Below the pieces are notes generated by a model. That model saw only the letters and a list, made by a program, of their open reading frames with translations. It did no database searches and was not told the DNA's origin. A DNA stretch of 64,000 nucleotides from Magicicada septendecula (taxonomy: Eukaryota; Arthropoda; Insecta; Hemiptera; Cicadidae). A program made the translations under genes and the position numbers. The stretch covers positions 708,754,885 through 708,818,884 of the forward strand of contig CM068367.1 in assembly GCA_034769895.1 (NCBI GenBank), written 5' to 3'. Below, piece by piece: positions 47,801-58,807 of the stretch (position 1 is the stretch's first letter; each line of letters begins with the position of its first letter).

Positions 47801-49343
47801 GTTATCTCGACTGAGGTTTAGTTTGGAGCATTTAACTTATTCACTGATACTGACTTTATTCTTCTCTACAGGTTTCAGGGTATTGTTTTCTTCCTGTTCA
47901 CAAACTTTATTCTTCCCTCTTCTTGTTTTTTGGGGTATTTTGGTATTCACCACTCTTTAATTGAGTCTCTTTTTTCTTGTTATGGTCTTATATAACTGGT
48001 TTACTGCTCTACTGCTCCTAGCTTCCTGGGTAAATTACTGATATTATTCTATGAGTTGCTTCGATACTTTCTTTGGTTTTTTAAACAGTGGTTTTTATAT
48101 ATAATGTAATGAGGATTTTTATTTTATCGTGGTTCATTCCTTTGATTCTTTTAAATGTCATTCAATATTATTATAACATTTGTTGGTGTAATTAAACTTT
48201 ATGATTTCATATGACTTAAGATGTAGTGGATTTTCTGTCACGCTACAGAATGCCCTTCTCCAGAAGTAATTTTTTCAGACTATACTTGCTTTGTCTGAAA
48301 CAATTGCTTATGATAATTATTCTAGGTTTGTTACTATTTTGGACTTCCTTCCATTTCAACATTTTCTTATTTACATTTGAGTTTATATCATTCCCACTTG
48401 ATCTTCCTTGATAGTAATAGTCATCTGAGTTTCATATTTATTATTTCATTTTCATATTTCCTCTTGTGATATAGCATACTGATAAGTTAGTATCACCAAC
48501 TTTAAGTTTATTGCATTTCTAAAAAACACTTACACAAATTCACTTTCACTGTTGGTTCTGATATTTTGAGTCTTATTATCTCAGACCAGACCTTTAGTAA
48601 TCATGGACTGTTAAGACTAGTTTATTTTCTTTATTACACAATAGCTTTAGTCGGTTCACTTCTTATAACGCTATACAGCACTTTAGTTTTCTCAATAATT
48701 ACATTTTTATAGGATTTTGGGTATGTTATACTTTCTTTTGCATAGTTTTTGTGGGTTTGGGGTTGATAGTAGTTTATATAATAATAGGTTTTACAACGGT
48801 GTTTCTTTCATACTATTTCTTCCTCTCCTCCTGTCTTCTTTCTTGTCCTTCTTCGTATCTTCCTTCTGGTCTTCCTTCTTCATTCTTGGGTAAACCAAGG
48901 TACTTGGTGTTATCTCGACTGATGTTTAGTTTGGAGCATCTAATTTATTCACTGGTACTGACCTTGTTCTTCTCTAAAGGTTTCAGGGTATTGTTTTCTT
49001 CCTGATCACAAACTTTATTCTTCCCTCTTCTTGTTTTTGGGGTATTTTGGTATTCACCACTCTTAAACTGAGTCTCTTTCTTCTTGATCTGGTGTTATTT
49101 ATTTTGTTTACTGCTCCTAGCTTCCTGGGTAAATTACAGATATTATAATATGAGTTGCTTTTGATACTTTCTTTGATATTTAAACAGTGGTTTTTATATA
49201 ATGTAATGAGGATTTTTATTTCATCGTGGTTCATTCCTTTGATTTATTTAAATCTCTTTCAATATTATTTTAACATTTGTGGTGTAATTAAACTTTATGA
49301 TTTTATATGACTTAATAAGTAGTGGATTTTCTGTCACGCTACA
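44850..49343 (-). repeat. LTR 4 (5' terminal LTR of the chain, 4494 bp)
   Basis: Starts TGTAGCGTGACAG at 49343 next to flanking ATAT. TGACGTCA is at 45520-45527. This LTR, bounded by unique DNA, fixes the true LTR start and proves the internal duplication belongs to the LTR itself. An 83-codon minus ORF (48983-49234), present identically in all four LTRs (20546, 30906, 40010, 48983), encodes a basic peptide with NNTRSRRKRLSLRVV; coding status unknown. Confidence 0.8.
47259..49343. repeat. Tandem duplication in LTR 4 (second copy cut at the LTR start)
   Basis: Copies begin near 47259 and 48464. The second stops at the LTR terminus 49343, exactly where the internal region would begin in the other units. 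Confidence 0.75.
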
Positions 49344-49347
49344 ATAT

Positions 49348-50580
49348 GTATGTAGTTGATGTTATAAAATTTTATGACTTAAAACATTTTTTGTTTTTGA
49401 AAGAAAAAATATAATTAAAAAATTATTGAAATTTTGGACAATTTGCAAATTCTTATAACTGTTGATAACCAAAAAATGCAGTTTCAGTAACTCATGACTT
49501 ACATGTTGTTTTCTTTTTTTCACATTTGGTTAAGTAATTATTGGACATATTAAAAGAAAAATATTAAAACAAACTAGTCAGTAAATATGTACAACATAGC
49601 CAAACATTTAGGGTCAATCACTCGTAGCTTATATTTTCATGATTTGCACACTTTGTTTAAATACACAGTAAAAGTAGTTACTTCAAAATATTAAAACAAA
49701 CACAATAAAAACACAAAAAAGACATCGTAAACAAACACACTTTACAGTACATATGTGCAACATAGCCAACAAACCTTGTTAGCAGACACTTTATTTGGAA
49801 TAATTTTAAAGCAAAATTAACAGAAACAAAGTATCATAGTATATACAAAATTTCCCTACAACCTTCTGAAAGTATTGTGCAAGAATGTGATGCAATCAAG
49901 TCAAGTCAGCTGTAAACAAACAAAAACAACGAAATACTGAGACAGTAGGACATATCCAATTTTGGTACATTGGTACTTTAGAGTTAGGGAGCAACGTCTC
50001 AAAATTGATGTTCGACACTTCGAGGGTTCATTGTAACAATATTAAGAGGACAGGTAAGTACTCCTATATTTTTACTATTTACTATATTCTGTTAACAGCA
50101 CATCATATTTTATGGAAAGTGATTAGCAGGGGACTGTACGCTAAAGTTTCATATACTTAACAATCTACTAATAATGTATACATGATTTAACAACAATTGT
50201 CTATATTATTAAGAAACAAGATTTTAAAAATAATTATTGACTCATGAGCTCAGAAGCTCTATAGACAATTACTTCTTTTTAATAAGTCATTATTTTCATA
50301 GCTGAAAGAAACAATCATGTAAGATTCATCAGTTTACTCCTATTATTAAATTGGATAGTCCGTCATTTCAGATGTTTTTACTAAACAATACCTGATTATA
50401 CACACAGGTACCTGATTTTACTGATTATAAACAGGGCAGGTTTTTCAGCGAAACACAATTTACAACTTTGCCAAATTAGTTATATCAGAAATTCTTAAAA
50501 CTGTTCCACATAATTGGTTCATCTCTCTGACCTCTTTGTGTGTGTGTGTGGGGGGGGGGGAGTCTAAAAAAATGGCGTGG
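49348..50580. other. Unique AT-rich DNA with a G run
   Basis: No gene recognised. Contains a GTGTGTGTGTG + G10 low-complexity spot at about 50537-50560. Confidence 0.5.
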
Positions 50581-50589
50581 AAACGAGGC

Positions 50590-51660
50590 ATGTTTCAAAA
50601 GTAAGGGCTGGTAGTTCATTAAAGAAAACAATGTTATTACAAAATTTAAAAATAATAGACAAATTTTAATATTTGTATCCACCTATTTACTTCCCTACAG
50701 TCATCACTATTTTCTAAGCACTTATTGAACCTAGGATAAGCCTTTTAAACATGTTCATAAAATCTGCCACCTGTCATTTCATGCAGTTCACACTTCTGTT
50801 TTCAACTCCTCACTGTCTTTGAATTGTTGAGATATGGGAAATCAGAAGGTGGAAAAAAAACATGAAAATCAGAAGGTACGAAGTCTGGACTGTAATGGGG
50901 GTAATCCAAACGTTCGCACTTTAAATGACAAATCTTCTCAACAGTGCAGGCAAGGGGGCATTGTTTGAATGAGAACAATAACTGACAACAACATCCTATA
51001 TCACCAATTCTGAATTGCATGCCTCAGTTTTGAAAGCATTTAACAGTAAACTTTAGCTGTTACCATCAATCCTGCTCCATAAATTCTACCAACAGGACAA
51101 TTTTTTGCCCAATAAAATAGTGGCCATGATCTCCAGGCTCATTAGGTTTGTTTGAATTTTTGTTTTGTTTCGGTGAACTTGAATGATGACACTGCATGTA
51201 TTGTTTTGACTCAATACTGACGTACAAAACCCACATTTCATCACCAGTTAGATATGGGAAAAAGTTCATCTACCTCTCTATCATGATGGTCCAAAAAATG
51301 CATGTGCAGATGTCATCCTTTGACTTTTGTGTGCGTCTGTCAACATGTTTGGGACCCATCTTGTTCAACAGCATAAATTTGCAGTAACAATGCTGTACTC
51401 CATGAAATATGTGGCAATACTGATGCAAGAACACAAATTGTAAACCACTGCTTTCTTAAACTTTTACATTCACTTGTTCAATAACATCATCCACTTGAAA
51501 ACTAGGCCCTCAACTCCTCTCTTTGTCATGAGTGTCTGTGTGACCATCATTACCTTACCTTCAGTCATTACAGGACTATAAACTTCACACAATCTTGGAA
51601 GCATTACATTCTTTCGCACTGAGAAATCTAATCACAACTGGAATGAAGCAGTTGAACATA
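50590..51660 (-). pseudogene. Degraded mariner transposase
   Basis: Minus-strand fragments in several frames, in the right order for a mariner DDE transposase: an N-terminal helix-turn-helix region with stops (about 51400-51660), a RWVPNMLTDAHK-like segment, TGDEMWV with the first catalytic Asp and HHSSSPK (51066-51269), EFMEQD, then SPDFVPSDFHVF with the third catalytic Asp (50802-51020). Many frameshifts and stops make it inactive. Terminal inverted repeats were not resolved. Excision and reintegration of mariner elements is the known role of intact relatives. Confidence 0.8.
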
Positions 51661-51664
51661 TACC

Positions 51665-52280
51665 ACATGCATAATATGATCCACTGCTGCCAAATACTGT
51701 TCATTCACAAGTTGCTCTTACTTTTTAAATATATCTTATTCTAACACAATAGGCTGCTGGGTCAATAATATGCATAATCATTAGGTGTTATCTCATTTCA
51801 GGCATCTGTAATAATGGTGACAATGTAATGGTGGCTGATAACAGACAGCAAGTGTGATGTTTTCTTGCTTAGCTTACTTTCACTTACCTGAAATAATGAA
51901 AATCTTGAAAACACCTCACCACATAATCAATTAAGATCATTCGTAGACAATTGTTGTAATTTCTGAGATAGCCAGTATATCGTGGACAGTGAATTTTTAT
52001 AGAAGGTAAAAAAAAATGCTCTTTTGAAAAATTTGTGCCATGTTCACTGGCAGAGATTCTGGAACACAATTGTTTGGATTTGTGTCATGCTTTGAGAGAA
52101 TAAGTTTGAGACGACTTACAATTTCTATGGTTGTGAAATAAACTGTCATATCTGAAGAACTGTGGTGTTACAATTACAGTCTGGAACAAAACAAATACCC
52201 AGCTAGTTTTTGAACAAAAATTCCAAATCATATTAAACCCAAGAACATCTGGTAGGTGTGTGACTCAACGTAAAGACATT
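51665..52280. other. Non-coding spacer
   Basis: No gene or repeat boundary recognised; AT-rich. Confidence 0.4.
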
Positions 52281-52281
52281 A

Positions 52282-52355
52282 ATATCACTATTACATTAAC
52301 GACTCTGAACACTAGGTTTTTTATAAGTAAAAGCATAAAGTTTTACCTTACATTG
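52282..52355 (-). repeat. Penelope-like leader fragment, inverted
   Basis: Reverse complement, with few mismatches, of the leader at about 52774-52846 (TGTAAGGTAAAAC...CTTATAAAAAACCTAGTG). Together they form an inverted repeat of about 73 bp around the GIY-YIG relic. Confidence 0.65.
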
Positions 52356-52740
52356 CTCAAATTGCAATAAATTCTACATAGGCCAGACAGGACGTAGCTT
52401 CAAACAGAGATACATTGAACACACAAAGGCACTCCACTCCACTACAGAATCCACCTTTGCAAACCACCTCATTGAAGCAAACCACACATATAAAAACATC
52501 GACAATAACATGAACATTCTACACGTACATACAAAATGCCGAAAACTAGACACTCTAGAACAATTGGAAATATACAGACACACAAAAACAAATAAAAACG
52601 ACATCCTAAACGAACAGACACAATTCAAATCGCACGCATTATTCGAACATATCTCACCCCACACACACAGCATCGATTTTTCGAAATTCGATTCCGTCAC
52701 CCACAACAAGACAGACAGCGCTACCAGCGGCATCCTCTGA
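52348..52740 (+). pseudogene. Penelope-like GIY-YIG C-terminal fragment
   Basis: Open for 130 codons to TGA at 52738, without a start. It begins LHCSNCNKFYIGQTGRSFKQ, the zinc-binding-like Cys pair and YIG part of the GIY-YIG endonuclease domain found at the C-terminus of Penelope-like reverse transcriptases. It continues RYIEHTKALH, FANHLIEANHTY and LDTLEQLEIYRHTK, all typical positions downstream of YIG. The reverse transcriptase part is absent, so this is a 5'-truncated copy. The frame itself is undamaged. Confidence 0.75.
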
Positions 52741-52777
52741 AGAAACCTTTTAAAGAAGAAAACTGGTTCAGGCTGTA
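52734..52777 (+). ncRNA. Hammerhead-like motif at the Penelope ORF end
   Basis: CCT / CTGAAGA / weak CTT...AAG stem II / GAAA / AACTGGTT as self-complementary stem III with a G-U pair / C cleavage position / AGG. CCT pairs with AGG as stem I. The motif overlaps the last codons and stop of the GIY-YIG ORF. Confidence 0.4.
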
Positions 52778-52923
52778 AGGTAAAACTTTATGCTTTTACT
52801 TATAAAAAACCTAGTGTTCCGAGTCGTTAATGTAATAGTGATATTTAGTTAAGTAACGGACACGTCATGGACAATGAAATCCAAGAAAGTAAAGACATTC
52901 TTTATACACTAAAGCATTTTTAA
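52778..52923 (+). mobile_element. Penelope leader plus start of a second, truncated ORF
   Basis: Directly after the ribozyme the leader runs to ATG at 52867 (MDNEIQES..., stop at 52921). The same leader and MDNEIQE start occur at the right edge of the window on the other strand. A 3' end followed by a new 5' start is the partial-tandem arrangement known for Penelope elements. Confidence 0.6.
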
Positions 52924-54062
52924 ACATTTTTTTATATAAATGGAAATTGTAGTCCTGCAGGTAACAAAAGAATTTTTTGCCCCTGCAAGAGAACCATGAA
53001 TCAATTGTTTTGTTTGGAAATGTTGAGGAAATAGTGCGCAAAAAAATTGACAGTGCTCCTGTATACTTCCAATTCACCTTGACTTGCTTTAGTTGTCACA
53101 CAGGACGAACTGGCTCGCAACATAGTACTTTGATGACAAATAAATGTCGGAACTTGTAAATTGATATGATAAATGACTCAATTTATAAAGAGGCCAGGAA
53201 ATTCGTTCTAAGTTGTAGTTTTAAGATGCATATAATATAATTGTTGTAACTTTACAGCGCTGTTTTTATACAAAATAGAAGCCACTTAAGAATAGAGCTT
53301 GTCATATAACGACTATTTTTAATTATAAATTTTGTGAACATTTCATAACAAGATTCATACATAAAACCTGCTAGTGATAGTAATGCTAAATTACAGTAAT
53401 GAATGGTCTACTGTGTATAATCAACTTAATACAGGCTGCAACACAATTTTTTAAAAAACACAATAAGTAATATATTAATAGTTTCTATGATGGTTTTAGT
53501 TTTTTTTTAATCCTAGAAGTTGGAGATAATTGCATAAAAACCACCAGACACACCTAGAACTGTGTATCTATTACTACAGTTATGTGTTAACAAATCACTG
53601 TATTAAGTTAATTTTAATCCATGGGAAGCAACAAAAACATGATGGTAATTATGTACCCTTATTATTCCTATAACAGGCCTAATAACTGTTAAATAATGTA
53701 AATGCCAATAGAAACCTTTTGTATATTGTAATAATTGTATTGTTCATGTTCTAAATACATTTACTGCAATCATGTACTTACAAGTGAAACTAATATTGCT
53801 GATTAAATTAAAGTACGTATGCAAGTAGTTAAAAGAAACTTATGTTTAACACTAAATAATTTCAAATGTTTAGTATTTTTTCCATCAAGGATATCCATCC
53901 AAATGTTTAATTCACATTTGTTGAAATGACATATTAAACAAATTGTTTTAATTATCGAAATTAATACCACATACACACATTCAATTTTAAAATATATTCC
54001 TTGAAACATAATATCACAAACAAAAAATGGTAAGAGCACTAAACTCACAAAATACAATATTC
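52924..54062. other. Non-coding DNA, no clear gene
   Basis: A 60-codon plus ORF (52977-53159) contains VRKKIDSAPVYFQFTLTCF but no family is recognised. The rest is AT-rich, intron-like. Confidence 0.35.
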
Positions 54063-54274
54063 TTAATAAATACCCGTATAAGGAAATAAATATTTATCTG
54101 CGGTCTTGTCTTCTGCTTCTGACCCAGAATGTTCTCTTAAACCAAAATAATTGTCTTGACTAAGAGTATTAACCAACTTATGCTCTATGCGGGACATCTC
54201 ATTGTCAGAAACAGTTGATGCTGACATATTAGTCCATCTGTGAGGAATGTAACCCTCTTCTACTACCATGTGCT
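54063..54274 (-). CDS. Candidate host exon, unrecognised acidic segment
   Basis: The minus-strand acceptor TAATTTTCAG puts the exon start at 54274. The frame encodes a polar, acidic peptide with SASTVSDNEMSRIEHKLV and REHSGSEAEDKTADKYLF, then GIY and a TAA at 54063. It may be a terminal exon, or it may splice out at ACGG/GTATTT (exon 54074-54274, 201 bp). The latter ends with one base of a split codon, exactly what the 261-405 exon needs. The donor is weak. No domain recognised; composition suggests a disordered region. Confidence 0.4.
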
Positions 54275-54279
54275 CTGAA

Positions 54280-55310
54280 AATTACAAGTTTATTACAACT
54301 CTTAACATTACTACAGTACAATAATATTTATTCCAGATCTGAGCATAAACCTCTACATCTAAAAAATTTAACTGGAAACTAACTTTTGTTCAAATCTGTA
54401 TAATCCCACTTATGGAATATTTGTCTTCTACTCAGTATACTAAATATACTAATATTGTAGTTCATCACTACTACATGTGACACGTAATTTACAAATCATG
54501 TGACACATAACTTTCTTATATGACAATGAAGATAAAAAAGACTTGTTAGCCCTTACAAAACTTTAATAAATAAACACCAAATGCCTCAATAAAAATTTTA
54601 CTATCATATTTTGAACATAATGTTTTTATTTCATTATGATCTGGGTTCTATTTAATTTGTTTTGAAATTATATACTGCAATTACTTAGTTTTATATTAGC
54701 TGGTTATACTTCTTAGAGAGAGAAAAAATATCTCTCTCTTATAGGAATTATATTTCTATCATATTTAACATAACTAGACATTAATGAAAGGAACAACAGC
54801 TAAAATATTTTGATACAAAATATTAAAAAATATAATACAATACAAATGTGGGTACAATGTTACATACAAAGTATAAATCAATTAAGTTGCATCCTGAAAA
54901 GTCCTCTTTCAGGTTGACTTTAAAATAATTCCCCAGTGTCTTTGTTTTCATATAGATTATATTTAACATTCATCTAGATGAAAACTTTTCAATGGCAGTC
55001 TTAACCAAGTCTGACAGATTTTCTGATATTGTATTTCTTGAATACTTCTGCTGCATTATCTATACAATATATATCCTTTGTAATGGGGTGTACTTTGTGC
55101 TGTAAAATGTCTGTTTTATATCTTGATATCAATAGTCTACTCACAAAGTCACTGTGCACTCTTAGACTTGATGGTATAGGGGCACTGTTTGGGTTAGTAA
55201 CACTATCTGTGTTACATGTGAATCGAGAGGTTAGTTGTAATTCTTGTAGAGTTGCTTTTGTTGCATGTACACCTAACCATGCTTAAGAGTTACTGTTGTA
55301 CATGAAATTG
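54280..55310. other. Intron-like DNA
   Basis: AT-rich, no supported gene or repeat border. The 85-codon ORF at 55029-55286 has no recognisable domain. Confidence 0.4.
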
Positions 55311-55319
55311 TTTTAAGAC

Positions 55320-56200
55320 ATGCCAAGGTTCATTCGTTAAGACGTCAAACGAAGCACAAGACTGTCTAAACTAAATGAACAAAAGCTACTGGATATTTCA
55401 GATTCTATGTTACAAAACCCATCAAAATTAATCTTAAGCTGGCAAAGCTGCATGAAATCAGAGTTGCTAAAGCCCATAAAGCAGTTAGATATGGACTGAA
55501 ACTTTTCCCATACAAAATAATGGCTGTATAAGAAATCAGACAAACTAACCATGGCAAGAGACTGTGATGGTTTAACAATATGGTCACTGTACATGGTTTA
55601 ACAATTTAACTGAAAAAACTCTCAAGCTGTCCTTAATGTCACTGTCTTCACAGATGAACCTTGGTTTCATCTCTCAGGGTACAATAATTCCAAAAATTCA
55701 TGACTTTGGTCATCAGAGAATCCGCATGGTTTATATGAACAGCCTTTACATGATGAAAAGAACTGAAGTGTTGGTTGGAATTAGCAGGAGTCACAATGTG
55801 GGCCCTATATTCTTTTAACAGAAAATTAAATGCGATTGTTACTGTTCTAACACTTCAATGAACTTCATCAGTCAACTCACAGAATCTTTCAACAAGACAG
55901 TGTTACAGTCCACACAGCTAACACATTAATGACACTTTTCGATGACGTCTTTGGAGAACAGATCATCTCAAAAGGTTTGTGGCCACCACAATCACCAGAT
56001 TATTTACTCTGGGGTGTGATCGCAGCAGACCATGCACAATCAAATAACTGAAAGCTGACATAACCATGTAAATATAAAATATTTCACAAGATCAGATGGT
56101 TGAAGTGTTTAAAAATAAATTTAAACATGTTCAGTGCTACATTACCGTTTGAGGCGGTCACTTCGAGCACCTTTTATAAGATTCTCAAGGTATGTCATCT
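55320..56200 (+). pseudogene. Degraded Tc1/mariner-family transposase (second type)
   Basis: Plus-strand fragments in order: LAKLHEIRVAKAHKAV and LKLFPYKIMAV (helix-turn-helix end), VFTDEPWFHLSGYNNSKNS with the first catalytic Asp, LWSSENPHGLYEQPLHDEK, ISRSHNVGPIFF, FQQDSVTVHTANTLMTLFDD with the second Asp, and SKGLWPPQSPDYLLWG with the third. Frames change at least three times and stops interrupt the first half, so it is dead. It is distinct from the mariner at 51 kb (FTDE/QQDS/QSPD rather than TGDE/SPDF). Confidence 0.8.
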
Positions 56201-56344
56201 TCAAATTGTAAAAAATGTACATCAATAAGTAAACCAAAATTTTATTTAAACATACATTAATTTGTAGTTGTCTTGATTATTCATCTCTTCTTTCACAGCA
56301 CTAACACTTAACTAAAAATGAACTTTTTTCATGTGAAAAACTTA

Positions 56345-56514
56345 CTATTTTATTGTACGCGTTTCGGCTTAGTATCCGCCTTCTTCAGCTTTGGTAACAG
56401 ACTGCCAGCATTTTGTAACGGTTGTGTGGAAGGTGAAGTGGGGGCGGTGTGTGGAGGAAGGGGATTGGCGCGGGGATTCAACTTACTGTTTGTTTTCTGT
56501 ATTTTTTGACACAA
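56345..56514 (-). mobile_element. Penelope-like 3' tail abutting gypsy fragment
   Basis: The minus-strand frame reads a Lys/Pro-rich tail (NPRANPLPPHTAPTSPS, then LLPKLKKADTKPKRVQ) to TAA at 56350-56352, the usual low-complexity C-terminus of Penelope ORFs. The last codons overlap a hammerhead motif. GC-rich compared with its surroundings. It joins the gypsy RNase H fragment at about 56515. Confidence 0.5.
56353..56392 (-). ncRNA. Hammerhead-like motif in Penelope tail
   Basis: Minus strand CTGAAGA / GGC...GCC stem II / GAAA / palindromic ACGCGT stem III / GTA cleavage triplet. Core complete; stem I beyond the first pair is weak. Confidence 0.45.
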
Positions 56515-57039
56515 TTATACAAATGTTCCGTCAGCCAGGAAATCTAGAGTGATGGCTTGAACATGTTCGCTTGAGTTTTGTTCTTCCTTTCTGTGGCAAT
56601 GTCGGCAGTCTTCCGGGCACGGTCTTTGTGATAAGCCATCTGCATTACCATGCAGGCACCCCCGTCGATGTTGTACCTTGAAGTTGTACTCTTGCAGACG
56701 TTCAAGCCACCTTGCCAACTGTCCTTCCGGATTTTTAAATCTTAAGAGCCATGCAACCGTGGCATGGTCGGTACGTAGTGAAAACTCTCTTCCATAGAGG
56801 TATTTATGGAAGTGCTCCAACGCTCGGATGATTGCCAACAACTCTCTCCTTGTGACACAATAATTTCTCTCTGGTTTAGAAAGTGTCTTGTTGTAATATG
56901 CTATTACTCGTTCTTCTCCATTTTGCACTTGAGACAAAAATGCTCCTAGACCAGTATTGCTTGCGTCTGTGTCCACAATGTACTTCCCTTCAGAAGCTGG
57001 GAAAGCGAGAACTGGCTGCGAACATAATTCAATTTTCAA
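56515..57039 (-). pseudogene. Gypsy-type pol, RNase H part
   Basis: Open frame for 174 codons with VDTDASNTGLGAFLSQ, NYCVTRRELLAII, REFSLRTDHATVAWLL and ADGLSQRP, the acidic-residue signature of the Ty3/gypsy RNase H domain. The element is cut here: no integrase follows. The start codon is only the first Met in the frame; the domain continues upstream in another frame. Confidence 0.85.
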
Positions 57040-57860
57040 AGTCCTAAATGCTTGATCACACTCCCTCGACCACTGGAAGTTTCGTTTATTTTCCGTTAGC
57101 TCATGTAGCGGTTAACAATAGTAGCGAAGCCTTTCACAAAACGTCTGTAATATGAGCATAACCCCAGGAAACTCCAAACTTCGTGTTTACTCTTCAGCAC
57201 TCGCCAGTATTTTACGGTGTCTACTTTATTAGGATCCACGCTAACACCCGCTGCCAAAACCAGATGGCCCAGATACTGTACTTCCTTCTAGAATAGAGAA
57301 CACTTCTTCGGGCTCAGCTTCAGTTGTGCACCGTGAATTCTAGTTAGAACTTCCTTAAGGTTTTCCAAATGGTCTTCGAAAGTCATCTCGATCACTATGA
57401 CATCGTCTAAGTAAACAAGGCAAGTTTTCAATGTCAGGGCTCAAAGTACCAGGTCCATCAATCTCTCAAATGTTGCCGGTGCATTACAGAGTCCAAATGG
57501 TATGACGTTAAATTGGAATAAGCCACTTGGGGAAGAGAAAGCGGTCTTTTCCTTGTCTTCTTGATGAAGACCCACTTGCCAATATCCACTCTTAAGGTCC
57601 AATGTGGAAAACCACTGTGCTCCGGACAACGTGTTAAGTGTATCGTCAACGCGAGGTAATGGATAGCAGTCTTTCTTTGTAACATCATTTAACCTCCGGT
57701 AGTCTATACAGAAACACAATCCACCATCCTTCTTCGCTACCAGCACTACAGGAGAATACCAAGCACTTGACGAAGGTTCGATTACTCCCTCTGTCAACAT
57801 GTCCTGTACTAACCGACTAACCGAGACATTTCCTCTTGTTTAGATAATGGAGGCCTTCAA
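57040..57860 (-). pseudogene. Gypsy-type pol, reverse transcriptase part
   Basis: Carries SSAWYSPVVLVAKKDGG, DYRRLND, FSTLDLKSGYWQ, FGLCNAPATFERLMD and the catalytic box YLDDVIV (YLDD at 57402-57413). There is an in-frame TGA between FERLMD and YLDD, a TAG after KLSPKKCSLF, and a frame change near 57110 before the RNase H part. Inactive. Cytoplasmic reverse transcription is the role of intact relatives. Confidence 0.85.
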
Positions 57861-58245
57861 GGAGGTTTGCGTATCGGTGTGGTGTCCCCGGTATTGATGC
57901 AATGTTGGATAAGAGAGGTTCTTCCCAGTGACCGCCCCCGAACTGCAAAACAATCTTTGAATTCGTGTAAAAACTGTCTGAGTTCTTTTACCTCACCACT
58001 TGAGAGGTCATTAGAAGATCTGTTCAATAATTCTTGCAGTTCCTCTGGTAGTTTGGAATTATCCGAAGCACTGGATCTTCGTTGCGTTATTCTGGCTATC
58101 CAGGCCACAGGAGTCAATTTGCCTAGGAGCGTATTGCTTTGTAAAGTGATAGCTTGGTCCAAAATATTCGCCACTCTAACAGGTACATTTCCGGTTTCGT
58201 CAGGTTTTACTAAACTTCTGGCAATTAGTATGACTGGTGTGCTGA
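57861..58245 (-). pseudogene. Gypsy-type pol, protease to RT linker
   Basis: Frame 57857-58174 carries LPEELQELLNRSS and LRQFLHEFKDCFAV, the typical segment just before reverse transcriptase in gypsy elements, and ends HCINTGDTTPIRKPP. It is out of frame with its neighbours. Confidence 0.75.
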
Positions 58246-58700
58246 CTACCTGGGGTTCGAATACTGGTTGCCCCTAGTATCTACCTCGGTTCTAACCATG
58301 ATGATCTTTTCGGAGTTTGGCGGAACAGTTATGGCCACTTGGTTTATCACGTCCATCGATTTTTCTGCTGTCATCATGGTTGATAGCATTACCTCTTCGC
58401 CTCCGATTCTCAAAACATTGTTTTTGAAGTTGACTATAAATCCGTATGCGTTTATAACGTCCACACCAAGAATTGCTTCATCCACAATGTCTACAAAAAG
58501 TACTTGATGATTAAACTCAAGTCGACCGAGGCGTAGGTGTATCTCCACTTTTCCATACATTTTTACAGGCCGTCCAGTAGCTGTCCACAAGCTGCAAGAG
58601 CACCAGATTGGCTTGAGATCTTTCACCACGTCGGGTGCACAATAGAAACTGTTGCACCTGTGTCAACTGTAATCGAGGTTGGCCTCTCTTGAACAAATCC
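58246..58700 (-). pseudogene. Gypsy-type aspartic protease
   Basis: The catalytic motif VDTGATVSIV lies at about 58640-58670 (Asp-Thr-Gly codons 58656-58664), followed after a frame break by VDEAILGVDVINAYGF, the ILG flap-side motif of retropepsins. Truncated reading frame; inactive. Confidence 0.75.
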
Positions 58701-58807
58701 GGTAACTACCAAGCTCCCGCTGTTTTTCTGAAGTGTAGAAATCGCGTATTGTCTAGGGGCTTCGTTCCTCCAGTTAGTCAGCACACGCCCCGTTGTACCG
58801 ACTATTG

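Larger units (their letters stand above)
16415..49343 (-). mobile_element. Tandem chain of a giant-LTR retrotransposon: 4 LTRs, 3 internal regions
   Basis: On the minus strand the chain starts TGTAGCGTGACAG (49343) and ends GGTTACA (16415). It is flanked by ATAT on both sides (16411-16414, 49344-49347), a 4-bp target-site duplication. Inside, three TTACA/AAG/TGGCGTCCAAC junctions (LTR end, spacer, primer-binding-like site) alternate with three GGCATTC/TGTAGCG junctions (purine tract side, LTR start). That gives LTRs of 4494, 4442, 5696 and 4492 bp and internal regions of 4479, 4663 and 4663 bp, with adjacent units sharing one LTR. Copies look about 99% identical by eye. Each internal region has one long ORF and no recognisable pol, so the family depends on enzymes supplied in trans. 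Size resembles plant LARD elements. Confidence 0.85.
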
